From NCBI GenBank assembly GCA_046297935.1, contig JBKBHA010000018.1, forward strand, positions 11,608-75,607: DNA of 64,000 bases, in the 5' to 3' direction. The stretch comes from CAYMZZ01 sp046297935 (lineage in GTDB: Bacteria > Bacteroidota > Bacteroidia > Chitinophagales > Chitinophagaceae). Positions 34,407 to 45,100 of the stretch are shown piece by piece. Numbering within the stretch: position 1 is the first letter of the stretch; each line of letters starts with the position of its first letter. The position numbers and the translations under genes were made by a program. Below the pieces are notes generated by a model that was not told the origin of the DNA, did no database searches, and saw only the letters and a program-made list of their open reading frames with translations.

Positions 34407-35783
34407 GTGGCATTGATTAAAAGCATATCGGGCATTCGGGGTACTATCGGTGGTAAGCCAGGCGAAACCCTCAGTCCGTTGGATATCGTAAAATTCACGA
34501 GCGCATACGGCAGCATTCTCCTTGAAAAAAATAAGACACCTAAAGTAGTGTTGGGCCGCGATGGACGAATCAGTGGGCCCATGGTACGCGATCTGGTGGT
34601 AAGCACACTTTCGGCACTGGGTATACAAGTGGTAGATCTTGGCTTGTCGACCACGCCAACCGTGGAGCTGGCAGTGACCATGGAACAGGCCGATGGAGGA
34701 ATCATATTAACGGCCAGCCATAATCCAAAAGAGTGGAACGCTCTTAAGTTGCTCGATGACCGCGGCGAATTTATTTCTGCAGAAACAGGGGAAAAGCTGC
34801 TGGAGCTTGCGAAGGCAGATGCATACCTGTACACATCGGTCGATAAACTCGGTGCCATTACACAGGCTGATTATTTGCAAAAACATATTGATGCCATCCT
34901 TGCTTATCCCCTCGTGAATAGAGAAGCCATTGCGTCTCGCAACTTTTCAGTAGTGGTGGATGCGGTTAACTCAACCGGAGCCATTTTTGTTCCCGCGTTG
35001 TTGAAGGCATTGGGGGTTGAAAAGATCACCGTTTTGAATGAAGAAGTAAACGGTCGGTTTGCTCACAATCCGGAGCCATTGCCCGAACATCTTACGCAGC
35101 TTAGTGCGGAAGTAGTTCGTCGAAAAGCGGATTTGGGTATTGCAGTAGATCCGGACGTGGATCGCCTGGCATTTGTTTGTGAAGACGGTAGCATGTTTGG
35201 TGAAGAATACACGCTGGTAGCCGTTGCTGACTATATCCTTTCGCAGCGACCTGGCAATACCGTCAGCAATATGAGCAGTACCAAAGCCCTTAAGGAAATC
35301 ACCATGCGTCGCGGCGGCGAATACTACCCTTCGGCAGTGGGCGAAGTGAATGTGGTGAAAAAAATGAAAGAGGTAAACGCGGTCATTGGTGGTGAGGGAA
35401 ATGGAGGCATCATCGTACCCGACTTTCACTATGGCCGGGATGCATTGATTGGCATTGCCCTTTTTCTAACGCATTTGTCGGTACAAAAAACAACGATCAA
35501 ATCGCTGCGGGGCACATATCCTGATTATTTTATTTCCAAGAATAAAATTGAACTTGAGCAGGGCGTGGATGTGCCCGGCATCTTTGAGAAGATCCGAAAC
35601 AAGTATCCTCGCAATCCGGTAAACACGGAAGATGGCTTGAAAATCGAATTCGATTCCGACTGGGTTCACCTCCGCACTTCTAACACCGAACCCATCATTC
35701 GTATTTATGCCGAAAGCGACTATGAATCAAAGGCGAACAATATTGCCGCCCGCTTAATGCAGGACATTCGCGAGTTCGTGTAG
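34407..35783 (+). CDS. glmM: Phosphoglucosamine mutase / phosphohexomutase
   Basis: 458 residues, starting at GTG (MALIKSISGIRGTIGG). Phosphoserine loop GIILTASHNPKEWNALK, metal loop DPDVDRLAFVCEDG (DxDxD), sugar-binding loop GGEGNGGIIVPDFHYGRD and phosphate-binding RTSNTEPIIRIYAE. Interconverts hexosamine or hexose 1- and 6-phosphates, here most likely GlcN-6-P to GlcN-1-P for UDP-GlcNAc. The symbol is the usual Bacteroidota assignment; phosphomannomutase activity is possible. Confidence 0.88.
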   Translation: MALIKSISGIRGTIGGKPGETLSPLDIVKFTSAYGSILLEKNKTPKVVLGRDGRISGPMVRDLVVSTLSALGIQVVDLGLSTTPTVELAVTMEQADGGIILTASHNPKEWNALKLLDDRGEFISAETGEKLLELAKADAYLYTSVDKLGAITQADYLQKHIDAILAYPLVNREAIASRNFSVVVDAVNSTGAIFVPALLKALGVEKITVLNEEVNGRFAHNPEPLPEHLTQLSAEVVRRKADLGIAVDPDVDRLAFVCEDGSMFGEEYTLVAVADYILSQRPGNTVSNMSSTKALKEITMRRGGEYYPSAVGEVNVVKKMKEVNAVIGGEGNGGIIVPDFHYGRDALIGIALFLTHLSVQKTTIKSLRGTYPDYFISKNKIELEQGVDVPGIFEKIRNKYPRNPVNTEDGLKIEFDSDWVHLRTSNTEPIIRIYAESDYESKANNIAARLMQDIREFV

Positions 35784-35807
35784 AGCCTGTAAGCCGGTTC
35801 AACTGCA

Positions 35808-38042
35808 TCAAAGCTCCATCAGCACTTTATCAGGCGTTATGGGTAGGTCGCGAACGCGAACTCCCGTGGCATGGTAAACAGCATTAGCCACAGCCGCTGC
35901 AAATCCGATCAGGGCAATTTCGCCCATTCCTTTTGCGCCCATCGGGTTGAGTATCGGGTCGGGCTTGTCGACAAAAATTACATCTATCGGCGCCGTGTCG
36001 GCATGAACAGGCACGTGATAGTCAGCGAAATTGTTGTTTACATATCGGCCATACCGATGATCAATCAGCGTTTCTTCCATCAGCGCCATTCCCAGTCCGC
36101 CCACCGCTCCACCAATCATTTGGCTTTCGGCTGTTTTTGGACTCACAATTTTTCCGGCGTCACCGGTGGTTACAATTCGGTCGATTTTAACCACTCCCGT
36201 ACGGCTGTGCACCTTTAGTTTAACGAAGTGTACCGAAAACGAATAACAGGAGTATTTACGCAATTCAGCATTGCCCGCTGAACTTTTTTCCACTACCAGC
36301 TCGGTCATACGATTCCGCTCCAATAGGTCTGTATAGTTGATCTTTTTTCCGGAATTGTTTTTAGCAGCTATTTGCCCGTTCTCAAAAATCAACTCTTCAG
36401 GTTTGGCGTGTTGCAGATAGTCGTGCCACTGATCTGATGCCATCTTCCCAAGTTTATCTTTGATGTCGGTACAAACATCAAAGACGGCTGAGCCCAGGGT
36501 ACTGGTGGTAGCACTCCCGCCCTGGGTAGGTCCTGCCGGCAGGGAAGAATCTCCCAATTCAAATCTTATTTTTTCAGCAGGGTAGGAAAGTGTTTCAGAG
36601 GCAATTTTTACCATCGCTGTGGCTGTGCCGGGACCCATGTCGCTCACGGCACTTTGCAGAATCAGCGTTCCATCTTTTTTCAGTATCGCCCGTACCGAAG
36701 CCTGCCAGCGCATGGCGCTGAATACTCCCGAGGCCATACCATAGCCTACCCACCAGCCATTTTCGTTTTTGGCCTTTGGCTCACTCGCCCGCGCTGACCA
36801 GCCAATCTTTTCCGCCCCCAGTTCATAACATTCCTTCAGGTATTTGCTTGACCAGGGCAGGTTGCGTTCAGGGTCCCGCTCTGCATAATTCTTCAGTCGC
36901 AACGCAATCGGATCCATTTGAAGCTGGTAAGACAATTCATCAAGCGCCGACTCCAATGCAAAGCATCCCGTTGCTTCGCCGGGGCCGCGCATCCAGATCG
37001 GTGTATTCAGATCCAGTGGCAGGATTTTATAGTCGGTATTTACATTTGGGCACTCATACAAAAAACGGGAAGCATTTACAATTCCTTCGGTAAAGGTTTC
37101 GTACGAAGAAGTACTTCCAATGGCTTCGTGAGTAATGGCGGTAAGGCGACCATCTTTTTCGGCACCCAGCTGCACACGCTGCCAGGCCAATGGCCTATAG
37201 CCTACCATGCTAAACATTTGCGGACGGGTGAGTACCAGCTTAACCGGCCGGTTGAGCATTTTAGCTGCAATCAGTGCTGCAATTTCGTGAGGCCAGGTGC
37301 GCAAGGCACTGCCAAAACCTCCTCCCACATATTCTGCAATGACCTTTACTTTTTTAGCATCCAGTTGAAAAGCCTGAGCAATAGCGCCTACTGAATCGCG
37401 GGGTCCCTGTGTTTTGGTGTACACCAGCACTTCATCGGCGGCAGGCCAATGTGCAATGATTGCGTGCGGCTCCATTGGATTATGTGTTTCCATTGGAAGC
37501 GTATAGCTGGCATTTACCTGCACCGGTGCTTTCTGCCAGGCGTTTGCTTCGCCACGCGTGTAAGTCATAGGCGCGCCATCGCTGCGCGGCGATTTGGCGC
37601 TGCCAAGGTTTTTCAGAAAATCGGTTTGATGTGGCTCCTTTTTGTATGTCAACTTTACCAGACCGGCTGCATGAATGGCTCGCTCAGGAGTGTCGGCAAC
37701 AACAAGTACTATCGGTTGTCCATCTGATACAATCTTATTGTCAAAGAACACTTTCAAGCCATTCCAGGGACGTTTGTTGGTTTTTTCAGCTTCTCCTGCA
37801 GGCTGAAAGCCAGGCACGGCGTAGCTGTTGGCATGCGAGAAGATGCCTAATACGCCAGGAACACGCTCAGCCTCGCTGCTGTCGATGGATTCAATACGGC
37901 CTTTCGCGATCGTGCTGGCTACCAGGTGACCATAGCAGAGCCCGGGTAATGTGTGTTCGGCGGCATACTTTGCCGTGCCTGTTACTTTTGCCCTGCCATC
38001 TACACGTTCATCATCCGCCCGTTGTATTTTATTCAGATCCAT
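35808..38042 (-). CDS. Molybdenum hydroxylase large subunit (PaoC/YagR-like)
   Basis: 744 residues. Binds the molybdopterin cytosine dinucleotide centre of xanthine-dehydrogenase-family enzymes. Visible: GTAKYAAEHTLPGLCYGHLV N-terminal domain, EYVGGGFGSALRTWPHE, WMRGPGEATGCFALESALDEL, TQGGSATTSTLGSAV, and the active-site Glu in GAKGMGEIALIGFAAA near the C-terminus. Together with the two upstream genes forms an aldehyde oxidoreductase of PaoABC type, exported through the Tat signal of the small subunit. Substrate unknown. Confidence 0.93.
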   Translation of the reverse strand: MDLNKIQRADDERVDGRAKVTGTAKYAAEHTLPGLCYGHLVASTIAKGRIESIDSSEAERVPGVLGIFSHANSYAVPGFQPAGEAEKTNKRPWNGLKVFFDNKIVSDGQPIVLVVADTPERAIHAAGLVKLTYKKEPHQTDFLKNLGSAKSPRSDGAPMTYTRGEANAWQKAPVQVNASYTLPMETHNPMEPHAIIAHWPAADEVLVYTKTQGPRDSVGAIAQAFQLDAKKVKVIAEYVGGGFGSALRTWPHEIAALIAAKMLNRPVKLVLTRPQMFSMVGYRPLAWQRVQLGAEKDGRLTAITHEAIGSTSSYETFTEGIVNASRFLYECPNVNTDYKILPLDLNTPIWMRGPGEATGCFALESALDELSYQLQMDPIALRLKNYAERDPERNLPWSSKYLKECYELGAEKIGWSARASEPKAKNENGWWVGYGMASGVFSAMRWQASVRAILKKDGTLILQSAVSDMGPGTATAMVKIASETLSYPAEKIRFELGDSSLPAGPTQGGSATTSTLGSAVFDVCTDIKDKLGKMASDQWHDYLQHAKPEELIFENGQIAAKNNSGKKINYTDLLERNRMTELVVEKSSAGNAELRKYSCYSFSVHFVKLKVHSRTGVVKIDRIVTTGDAGKIVSPKTAESQMIGGAVGGLGMALMEETLIDHRYGRYVNNNFADYHVPVHADTAPIDVIFVDKPDPILNPMGAKGMGEIALIGFAAAVANAVYHATGVRVRDLPITPDKVLMEL

Positions 38043-38062
38043 CGTTAATGTCGTTTCAGTTT

Positions 38063-39046
38063 TTAGATATTACCCGCTGTTTGACGCAGCGATTCTTCAA
38101 GCATGGCGGGGAGCAGTTTAAGTTTAAACTGGTTATGCTCAAAGGCTTTTGCACCTTCCGTAGAAAGTTTCGCCGCCTCATTGAGCACAGCGGCCGTCAG
38201 TTTTTTTCCAGTCAGGTACTGTTCTACTTTTGGCAAACGCCAGGGCTTGTGCGCTACGCCTCCCAACGCAATGCGCGCCCGTGTAACGATGCCTTCGCGC
38301 TGATTAAGCAAAACGGCAGATGATACAAGGGCAAACGCGTAGCTGGCCCGGTCGCGAATTTTCAGGTAGCCAGCCTGCGTATCGGCTGGCGGGATAGGTA
38401 TTTCTATCCCCGTGATCAACTCCCCGGGTCGGAGTGTATTGTCGTTAACGGCATCATTTCCCGGCAGGCGGTGAAAATCAGTAATTGCTATTCTCCTGCT
38501 GCCGGCCGTTCCTCTTACTTCTACTGTCGCCTCCAGAGCGGCCAATGCCACGCACATGTCGCTGGGGTGTACGGCAATACAGGCATCGCTATGCCCAAAA
38601 ATGGCATGCATGCGATTGATGCCCTCGCGTGCGCCACAGCCACTGCCCGGAACGCGTTTATTGCATGGCATATCATTATCGTAAAAATAGGAGCAGCGCG
38701 TACGTTGTAAAAGATTTCCGCCTACCGTCGCCATATTCCTTAGTTGAGCGGAAGCTCCGGCAAGAAGTGCGCGGGAAAGCAGGGGTAATTTTTCTTTCAC
38801 CAATGGATGTTCCGCTAAATCGCTGTTGGCTACCAGAGCACCCACATGTAGCACAGACCCTTTGACCGAAACTTCTTTGAGCGGAATAGGCGTTATGTCG
38901 ATCAACCGACCGGGTACGGTTACTCCGTTTTTCATGAGATCGACCAGGTTGGTGCCGCCGGCAATATAAGCGGATCCGGGATTTTTTTTCCAGGCAGCCA
39001 GTGCGGCTTCAATAGTGTTGACCCGGCTGTATTCAAAATTGATCAT
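38063..39046 (-). CDS. Molybdenum hydroxylase FAD subunit (PaoB/YagS-like)
   Basis: 327 residues from ATG 39046 (MINFEYSRVNTIEAAL). FAD-binding: AYIAGGTNLVDLMKNG and TVGGNLLQRTRC. It keeps the extra segment RCSYFYDNDMPCNKRVPGSGC...DAC, whose four Cys would hold the additional [4Fe-4S] cluster known from PaoB and 4-hydroxybenzoyl-CoA reductase. Start overlaps the iron-sulfur subunit gene by 4 bp; 20 bp precede the large subunit gene. Confidence 0.92.
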   Translation of the reverse strand: MINFEYSRVNTIEAALAAWKKNPGSAYIAGGTNLVDLMKNGVTVPGRLIDITPIPLKEVSVKGSVLHVGALVANSDLAEHPLVKEKLPLLSRALLAGASAQLRNMATVGGNLLQRTRCSYFYDNDMPCNKRVPGSGCGAREGINRMHAIFGHSDACIAVHPSDMCVALAALEATVEVRGTAGSRRIAITDFHRLPGNDAVNDNTLRPGELITGIEIPIPPADTQAGYLKIRDRASYAFALVSSAVLLNQREGIVTRARIALGGVAHKPWRLPKVEQYLTGKKLTAAVLNEAAKLSTEGAKAFEHNQFKLKLLPAMLEESLRQTAGNI

Positions 39047-39666
39047 ACCGTTTTTCCTCCTTCTGCCACTTCGCGAATGGCTTTGGTGATATTGGTGTAA
39101 GCGCCGCAACGGCAAATATTGCCGCTCATAAACTCCCGTATATCTTCATCGTTCTTCGCATGCCCCTCCCGAACACAGGCAATGGCCGACATGATCTGTC
39201 CTGGAGTACAATACCCGCATTGAAAACCGTCGTGTTTAATAAAGGCTTCCTGCATAGGGTGAAGCTCTTCGCCTTTTGCAATGCCTTCAATGCTGGTAAT
39301 CGCCTTACCCTGGTTCATCACCGCCAGCGAAAGGCATGCGTTTACACGCCGACCATCCACATGCACCGTACAGGCACCACACTGACCGTGATCACAGCCT
39401 TTTTTTGTGCCGGTTAAACCCAGTTGCTCCCGCAAAAGGTCGAGCAGCGTAACCCTGGGCTCTACCAGTAGCTCCTGCCATTTACCATTGATCTCTATTT
39501 TTAAAGGAATTTGTTCAAATACCCGCGTAATGAAAGTTTCCTGATCGGCGGCACGCGCCAGCACCGGTCCGGCGGCCGCCATAGCAGCAAGTGCACCTGA
39601 TTTTTTAAGAAATTCTCGCCGGCTGTCGCCTCCGCTGGAGTTTTGGTTGGATTGGTCGTGGTTCAT
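39043..39666 (-). CDS. Molybdenum hydroxylase 2Fe-2S subunit with Tat signal (PaoA/YagT-like)
   Basis: 207 residues. Twin-arginine signal SRREFLKKSGALAAMAAAG carries the folded complex to the periplasm. Two [2Fe-2S] sites: CDHGQCGACTVHVDGRRVNAC (plant-type) and CGYCTPGQIMSA with GNICRCGAYTNI. First gene of the three-gene operon. A 7-bp dyad (39676-39682 with 39694-39700) lies directly upstream and could be an operator. Maturation factors are not in the window. Confidence 0.94.
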   Translation of the reverse strand: MNHDQSNQNSSGGDSRREFLKKSGALAAMAAAGPVLARAADQETFITRVFEQIPLKIEINGKWQELLVEPRVTLLDLLREQLGLTGTKKGCDHGQCGACTVHVDGRRVNACLSLAVMNQGKAITSIEGIAKGEELHPMQEAFIKHDGFQCGYCTPGQIMSAIACVREGHAKNDEDIREFMSGNICRCGAYTNITKAIREVAEGGKTV

Positions 39667-39741
39667 ACCCAGAACATTTCGGCTTTAGTTTCACCGAAAT
39701 ACGCTTTAAGGTACAATTTTTTGAGACTGAACCAATCCTTA

Positions 39742-42123
39742 TTAAAAGGTATCTGTGTCGCTTTCAGGCAAGCGGTCAGCGGTAACCACTCCCACACGCA
39801 TGGCTTTCAATCCGCTCACACCCTGTAGTTCCTCCAGCTCCAGATATTCCAGATCATTTTTAAGGATTTTACGTTCCTGCAGGTGCTGAATATAAGACGC
39901 ATATTCATCGGCATCGCGCTGATTGAAGTAAATCAATGCAATCTTGCCCGGTTGCGTAAGGCGTTCACGTGTATTTCGGATATGCACCTTGTCAATTCTC
40001 TTTTTCAGGATATGGTAGCGAATATTATACCCGCCTTCCACATCGAACCGACGCTCGTCGTTACGGAAGCTGATGTCAATGGTGTTGGAGTAAATAAAGA
40101 TGAGTTGTGTGGTGTGTAGCGGTACTTTCATTCGGGGTATCAGCAGATTCGACAACCGGGCGATAGCTGCCATAGACCCCAGTTGCCACAACCGCAGATT
40201 TTTCAGATATACCAGGTCGAAAGGACGGCCGGGCGCGATCGACTGACCGATATAGATGTCGTACTCAACACCGTCTGTTCTGAATTTTTCAAAATAACCG
40301 GGATATGCCTGTTGAATTTCTACATTCATCAGGTCCAGGTAATTGTTAACGGCATTGTTAATAAGCTGCATCGACTCTTCCAGTGCCCGCCGATGTTCCC
40401 AGGCGCGACCGGTGTCGGGCTGTGTGTCGGCGAAATAGGCCTGAATGGGCACCGCCAGTTCGGGAATAGCTTTTTGAAAATGTTCCAGGAAGGGGTGTGC
40501 TTCGTCTGCCAGAAACTGGTTAAGTCTGATCTCATCCTGGGTACTCAGCGTGCCATCGAGCAGCTTTGTACATTTATTGCATTTGTAAATAAAATCTTCG
40601 GTCAATGCCATGCCCTGGCGGTTCTTCATATGTTGAAGTACTTCCTGCAACTGACCGAATTGAAACCGAAGATCGGCCATTACAGCCCGGTTGCGTTCGG
40701 CAGTAGAATCGCGCATGTCTATAGCACCGTACAATGGGTATACCTGACGGAACTCGATCTTTCGAATGGGCACGGACTTTCCTTCCTGACGGCTTCTGTA
40801 AATATAGTCCCAGGCGGCTTCAGAAAACTTCCATTGTACCGAGGGCTGTAACGACGTAAACTTGTCGCGAATGGTATCGTTGATCTTTTTATTAAATTCT
40901 TCCACGCTGTTTTGAATCAGTTGACTGACAAGTGTCATGGCACTGTCAACAGCGGCAAACACATGTTCATTCAGCACTCCCTTTTTTCTGCTGTACATTT
41001 CAAAAGCGCCTATAAGCCTGTTATTGTAAAACACCGGCATCAAAGCATAGGACTGAATGCCGGACAGCTTGAACAATTTGCCCAACTGCAATTGGGATGG
41101 CCCCGATTTTTCAAGATCCGGATAATATATAACCCGTGGGTTGCCTGCAAATTTTTCAAGCATCGGCAGGAAAAAATCCTGCATCACGCCTTCCTGTTTG
41201 CCCATGGAAAAAAGAATGCTATGCGAATAGGCGTCTGCGTCGTGTACAATTTTATCGTTGACTCTGAATAAAGGCAGCAGGGAGAATTCGATATGTCGGC
41301 AACCTACCAGCGATTGCAATGACTGCGAAATGGTTTCGTAATTTTCTTCGTTGGCATTGCCATGCCCGTCGACCAAAATCTGCCGCAGACGTTCGGTTGC
41401 ATGCTGCTGGGTCACGTCTGAAATGGTTAAAATACTAAAGCCGCTGAATTTGAAGTGCTGCAGAGGTAGTATTCTTTTAAGCAGAGAAAGTCCGTTTTCT
41501 TCATTCAGATGTACCTGCAGGCTTTCCTGATTCAGTTCTGGCAATTCAGCACTGGTAGTAACTTCAACGAAGCGGGTGTCGATATTGATTCGGTAATATT
41601 TATGAAGACCGGTTTCCGGAATCAGCACCGCCCTTATCATTTCCTGTTTCTTGTAAAAATTAAACTTATAAAACTTTTCCAGCAGAAATGCATACAGCAT
41701 TTCGCATTTTTGATCATCCATTTCTTTGGGATCATCTAGAATCTCAGCCTTGATTTCGCCGGTCTGGCTGTTCATCAACATTTCGTACAGCGCATTGGAT
41801 CCGTAAAATATCTGGGGAGTAACCGGAACAGAAAGACCCCAGAGCACTTCACGTTCGTCTTCCACCACGGTTGACAACACGATATAGAGCAGGTTAAGCA
41901 GATCGGGGTAATTCAATACCTTTTCAACCGGTACACTTTCTTCTAACTCCGGATAAGCGGCAAATTTGTCGAGTATCAGTTGGTAGATTTCTTTCTTGAT
42001 GGCATCACGATCCTTCAGGCGCATCCGCACGTAATCCAGAAATGGTTTGAACGACAGTTCTGTTTCCACCGGTGGCTCGCCCGGTGCCGACATGTCAGGT
42101 AGTTTCAACAGCCGATGTTGCAT
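39742..42123 (-). CDS. Large GAF-domain protein, unknown output
   Basis: 793 residues, no signal peptide or membrane segments. Residues 1-250 helical and unassigned. A GAF-like sensor domain spans about 275-420 (SGIQSYALMPVFYNNRLIGAFEMYSRKKGVLNEHVF). The C-terminal 300 residues contain YPLYGAIDMRDSTAERN and RYHILKKRIDKVHIRNTRERLTQPGKIALIYF, faintly like class III nucleotidyl cyclases, though the usual metal and base-binding pattern is not complete. A cytoplasmic signalling protein is likely; catalysis is unproven. A -7-like TAAATTTG lies only 5 bp before the start (42128-42135). Confidence 0.7.
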   Translation of the reverse strand: MQHRLLKLPDMSAPGEPPVETELSFKPFLDYVRMRLKDRDAIKKEIYQLILDKFAAYPELEESVPVEKVLNYPDLLNLLYIVLSTVVEDEREVLWGLSVPVTPQIFYGSNALYEMLMNSQTGEIKAEILDDPKEMDDQKCEMLYAFLLEKFYKFNFYKKQEMIRAVLIPETGLHKYYRINIDTRFVEVTTSAELPELNQESLQVHLNEENGLSLLKRILPLQHFKFSGFSILTISDVTQQHATERLRQILVDGHGNANEENYETISQSLQSLVGCRHIEFSLLPLFRVNDKIVHDADAYSHSILFSMGKQEGVMQDFFLPMLEKFAGNPRVIYYPDLEKSGPSQLQLGKLFKLSGIQSYALMPVFYNNRLIGAFEMYSRKKGVLNEHVFAAVDSAMTLVSQLIQNSVEEFNKKINDTIRDKFTSLQPSVQWKFSEAAWDYIYRSRQEGKSVPIRKIEFRQVYPLYGAIDMRDSTAERNRAVMADLRFQFGQLQEVLQHMKNRQGMALTEDFIYKCNKCTKLLDGTLSTQDEIRLNQFLADEAHPFLEHFQKAIPELAVPIQAYFADTQPDTGRAWEHRRALEESMQLINNAVNNYLDLMNVEIQQAYPGYFEKFRTDGVEYDIYIGQSIAPGRPFDLVYLKNLRLWQLGSMAAIARLSNLLIPRMKVPLHTTQLIFIYSNTIDISFRNDERRFDVEGGYNIRYHILKKRIDKVHIRNTRERLTQPGKIALIYFNQRDADEYASYIQHLQERKILKNDLEYLELEELQGVSGLKAMRVGVVTADRLPESDTDTF

Positions 42124-42190
42124 AACGCAAATTTAAGAAAGCTCGTATGGCCATGGGTGACTTAACAGACAAACGGCCGGAAAGCAGCGG

Positions 42191-45100
42191 TCAAAAGCGG
42201 AATCCGGCGGTGAAATATGGCAACCAGCCCTCGCGGGAATAACCGGCCACCAGTTGAAATACAGCCAGCTTAGCAGGTGCAAAGTAAAAACCGCCACCTA
42301 CCCCCTGGTGCCATGTTTCCGACTGTTCCTTTTTGATCCATACCCGGCCAAGGTCATAAAACCCGGTGAGGCCAAATTGACCGGGCAAAATGTATCCGCC
42401 CCAATCGGCCAGCTTGATCCGCAGTTCCAGATTATTGAAAAGCATTCGTTGGCCAGCGAACCGAAACTGCCGGTATCCCAACAAATTGCCCTGACCCCCT
42501 AAAAACAGCGACTGATAAAAGGCTGCATCTCCTGCCTGAAAACCAACACCCAGCCGGTTAGCAAGGATCATGGTTCGTTTGGCGTTTAGTGGTCGGTAAA
42601 TGGCAAGATGCATACGTAAGGAGCCATAAGACCGGGCAAAAGAATTAATGCCCCTGTAAGCTTGTAAATCCATGTCAAACCAGGCACCGTGAGTGGGCAA
42701 CATGCTCTGATCTCGTTTGTCAACCTGAAGGCGTATGGTCCAGCCCAGATGCCATTTTTGTTTGTCAACCGTGCTGCTGTCGTAGGTTCCAATGTTGGCA
42801 GGATCTTCAATGATCCGCCCCCCGTTTTCGTCGCGGTCGTAGCGATACCATTGTAGCGAAGGCCCGGTTAGTATCTGCACGCCGTGCCTGTTGGCCCAGC
42901 GTAATTGCAGGTCGGCATGGTAAATGGAAAATCGCGTTCTGTAGTATCTTATCCCATCTTCTCTTTTTTCGTAATAGCTACTGTTTCCGAATCCGAAAAA
43001 ATTCTGAGTATTGTCGGGTGCTTTGGCATATAGGTCGGCCAGCAGATCGGCTTTTTTCCATACCCTTGTCCACTCACCCTGATACCGAATACGGTATGCC
43101 CGGGTGCTGAAACTGTGGGCTGCTAACACCTGGTGCCTGCTCGCGAATGGCGTTTTGCGAAAACCCTGATGAGTATGACGAAACCCGATGCCGACAATCA
43201 CGCCATCGTCAAGATTGTAACCGGCCGTAACCAAAGGCATGGTTACCTGATACAAATTCACCGGTTCAAACCGTACCACGCTGCTATCATTGCTCAGTCG
43301 CATCTTAATCCGGTCACCTGTTCCTACAATAGAAGCCGATGATCGGAGGTCATAGAGTCTGACCTTACGTTTGGCATATGGCACCTGATAATGCTTCGCG
43401 CCCTCTCCACCAATCAACCTGATCCTGATGCGTGTACGGTTGTCGATCCACACACTGTCTTTCCCGGCTTCCAAATAGATTCTTAGTTCTTTTGTCTCGG
43501 GAAATGCGAATGTTTTGTATACGAGACTATCTTCCAGCACACCATTTTTGCTAATCTTTCGAACTAGCATTTGCAGTGTGTCGTTTGCAACAGTTTTCAA
43601 TTGAACCCATTCATTCTTTTCGGTAGCGCGTATATCCACCCTTTTACTAATGAACCTGTAGTAATTTTCCATGGCCGACGGAATATTATCGCGGCGCTTT
43701 TTCATTGTTTCAGCCTGAGCGTTACCTCTCACCAAAAATATTTCAGGAGGCAGGGAGCGGAACGCGCTGTCGATTACGCCGTCTGATACGGCCTGTGCAA
43801 AATCCCTGGCTTCTTTTGTCCATGAATCATGGGTGAGATGACTGGGCAAATAGGCATTCAGGAATCCTGACTTTAGCAAAGCAAATTTGGGATGCCTGAT
43901 TTCCGCGTCGAAGCCCTGCAGCGTAGGTAGTACCCAGGAGCGGGAGGCAAGTTTGGAAAGCAGTCCTTCGCGCAAAAACAACGCCTGATCACGATCACGT
44001 GGCACAGCAAGGTACATTTTCCCTTTTCCTTTGCGTTTGTCTACCCATCGCCATTGATCAGCATGCCTGTCCCAGTCGCCCAATAGCAGGTCCAGCATAC
44101 GTGCGCGCAAAAAAGCGGTTGCATCGTAGCGGTTGTCATTGTCTTCCACCAGCTCTTCCAACATTTTTGCCGTATTATCTGAATTTCCGGCTGGTTCTCT
44201 CTCTTCCAGTAAAGCAATTTTTCCTGCAAACCATCGCTCAAATATGCCCAGGCTGCTGTCGGGCGCAACAATTCCTATTTTAGGGTGAGCATGCGGCACT
44301 CGTGCTGCTTCGGCTAATGTGGGTACCAGTAGCGGGGCAAATGGATGCTGTGCACTCATGTAATCATCGAGTAAATCACGTGCAAATGTTTTTTGAAGTG
44401 CATAAGGCAACAGGCCATCCGGATTCTTCTGAAGATTTCGTAATACCCATTCTGTTCCGTTATCAGCCTCCAGCCGGAGCGACACAGTTTGCATACCGCC
44501 GCCACGCTTTAATGGCTCCAATCCACCCTCAAGGGTAGACAGCCGAAACACCGGCAACTTAACCGGGCGTGCAAATTCACGCCGGTAGTTAGCGCCTAAA
44601 AATGCTTTTTTCAAGCCTGATACCCGATTGTACACTGGACGAACCTGCACGATAGCGGAGTCGCCCTGCAATGCCAATGGTATCGTACCTGCTGTTTCCG
44701 CTACTGCTGTTTTGTGATACCATTTTTCGAAGGCCAGCGTTATCGTCTGATCTTTTTTTGCAAAGAATTGTACATGCAACCGCTCATCGGAATACCAGTC
44801 AGCAATCACATATCCGGGCCATTCTTTTCCAAATACAGAACGCCGGCCTTTAATGGTGTGATTCAACTTGGCTCCTGCACCGCTGACTATCTGGCGGTAA
44901 CGCCCGTCGTTCAGTTCAATTAGCTGCAAACCGTGTTCATGGCCCGATGCATGGAAAAAATTCGGATGTGATGCAAAAGCACTGTCCACTTCCCTGACCA
45001 TGTCCTTGTACAACGGATGTGCCAGGTCTTCCGGATTGCTAAAAGTCTGACGCAGCAATGGGTATAGCGATCCGACTAACGGAAGGGGGATATAAAGTTT

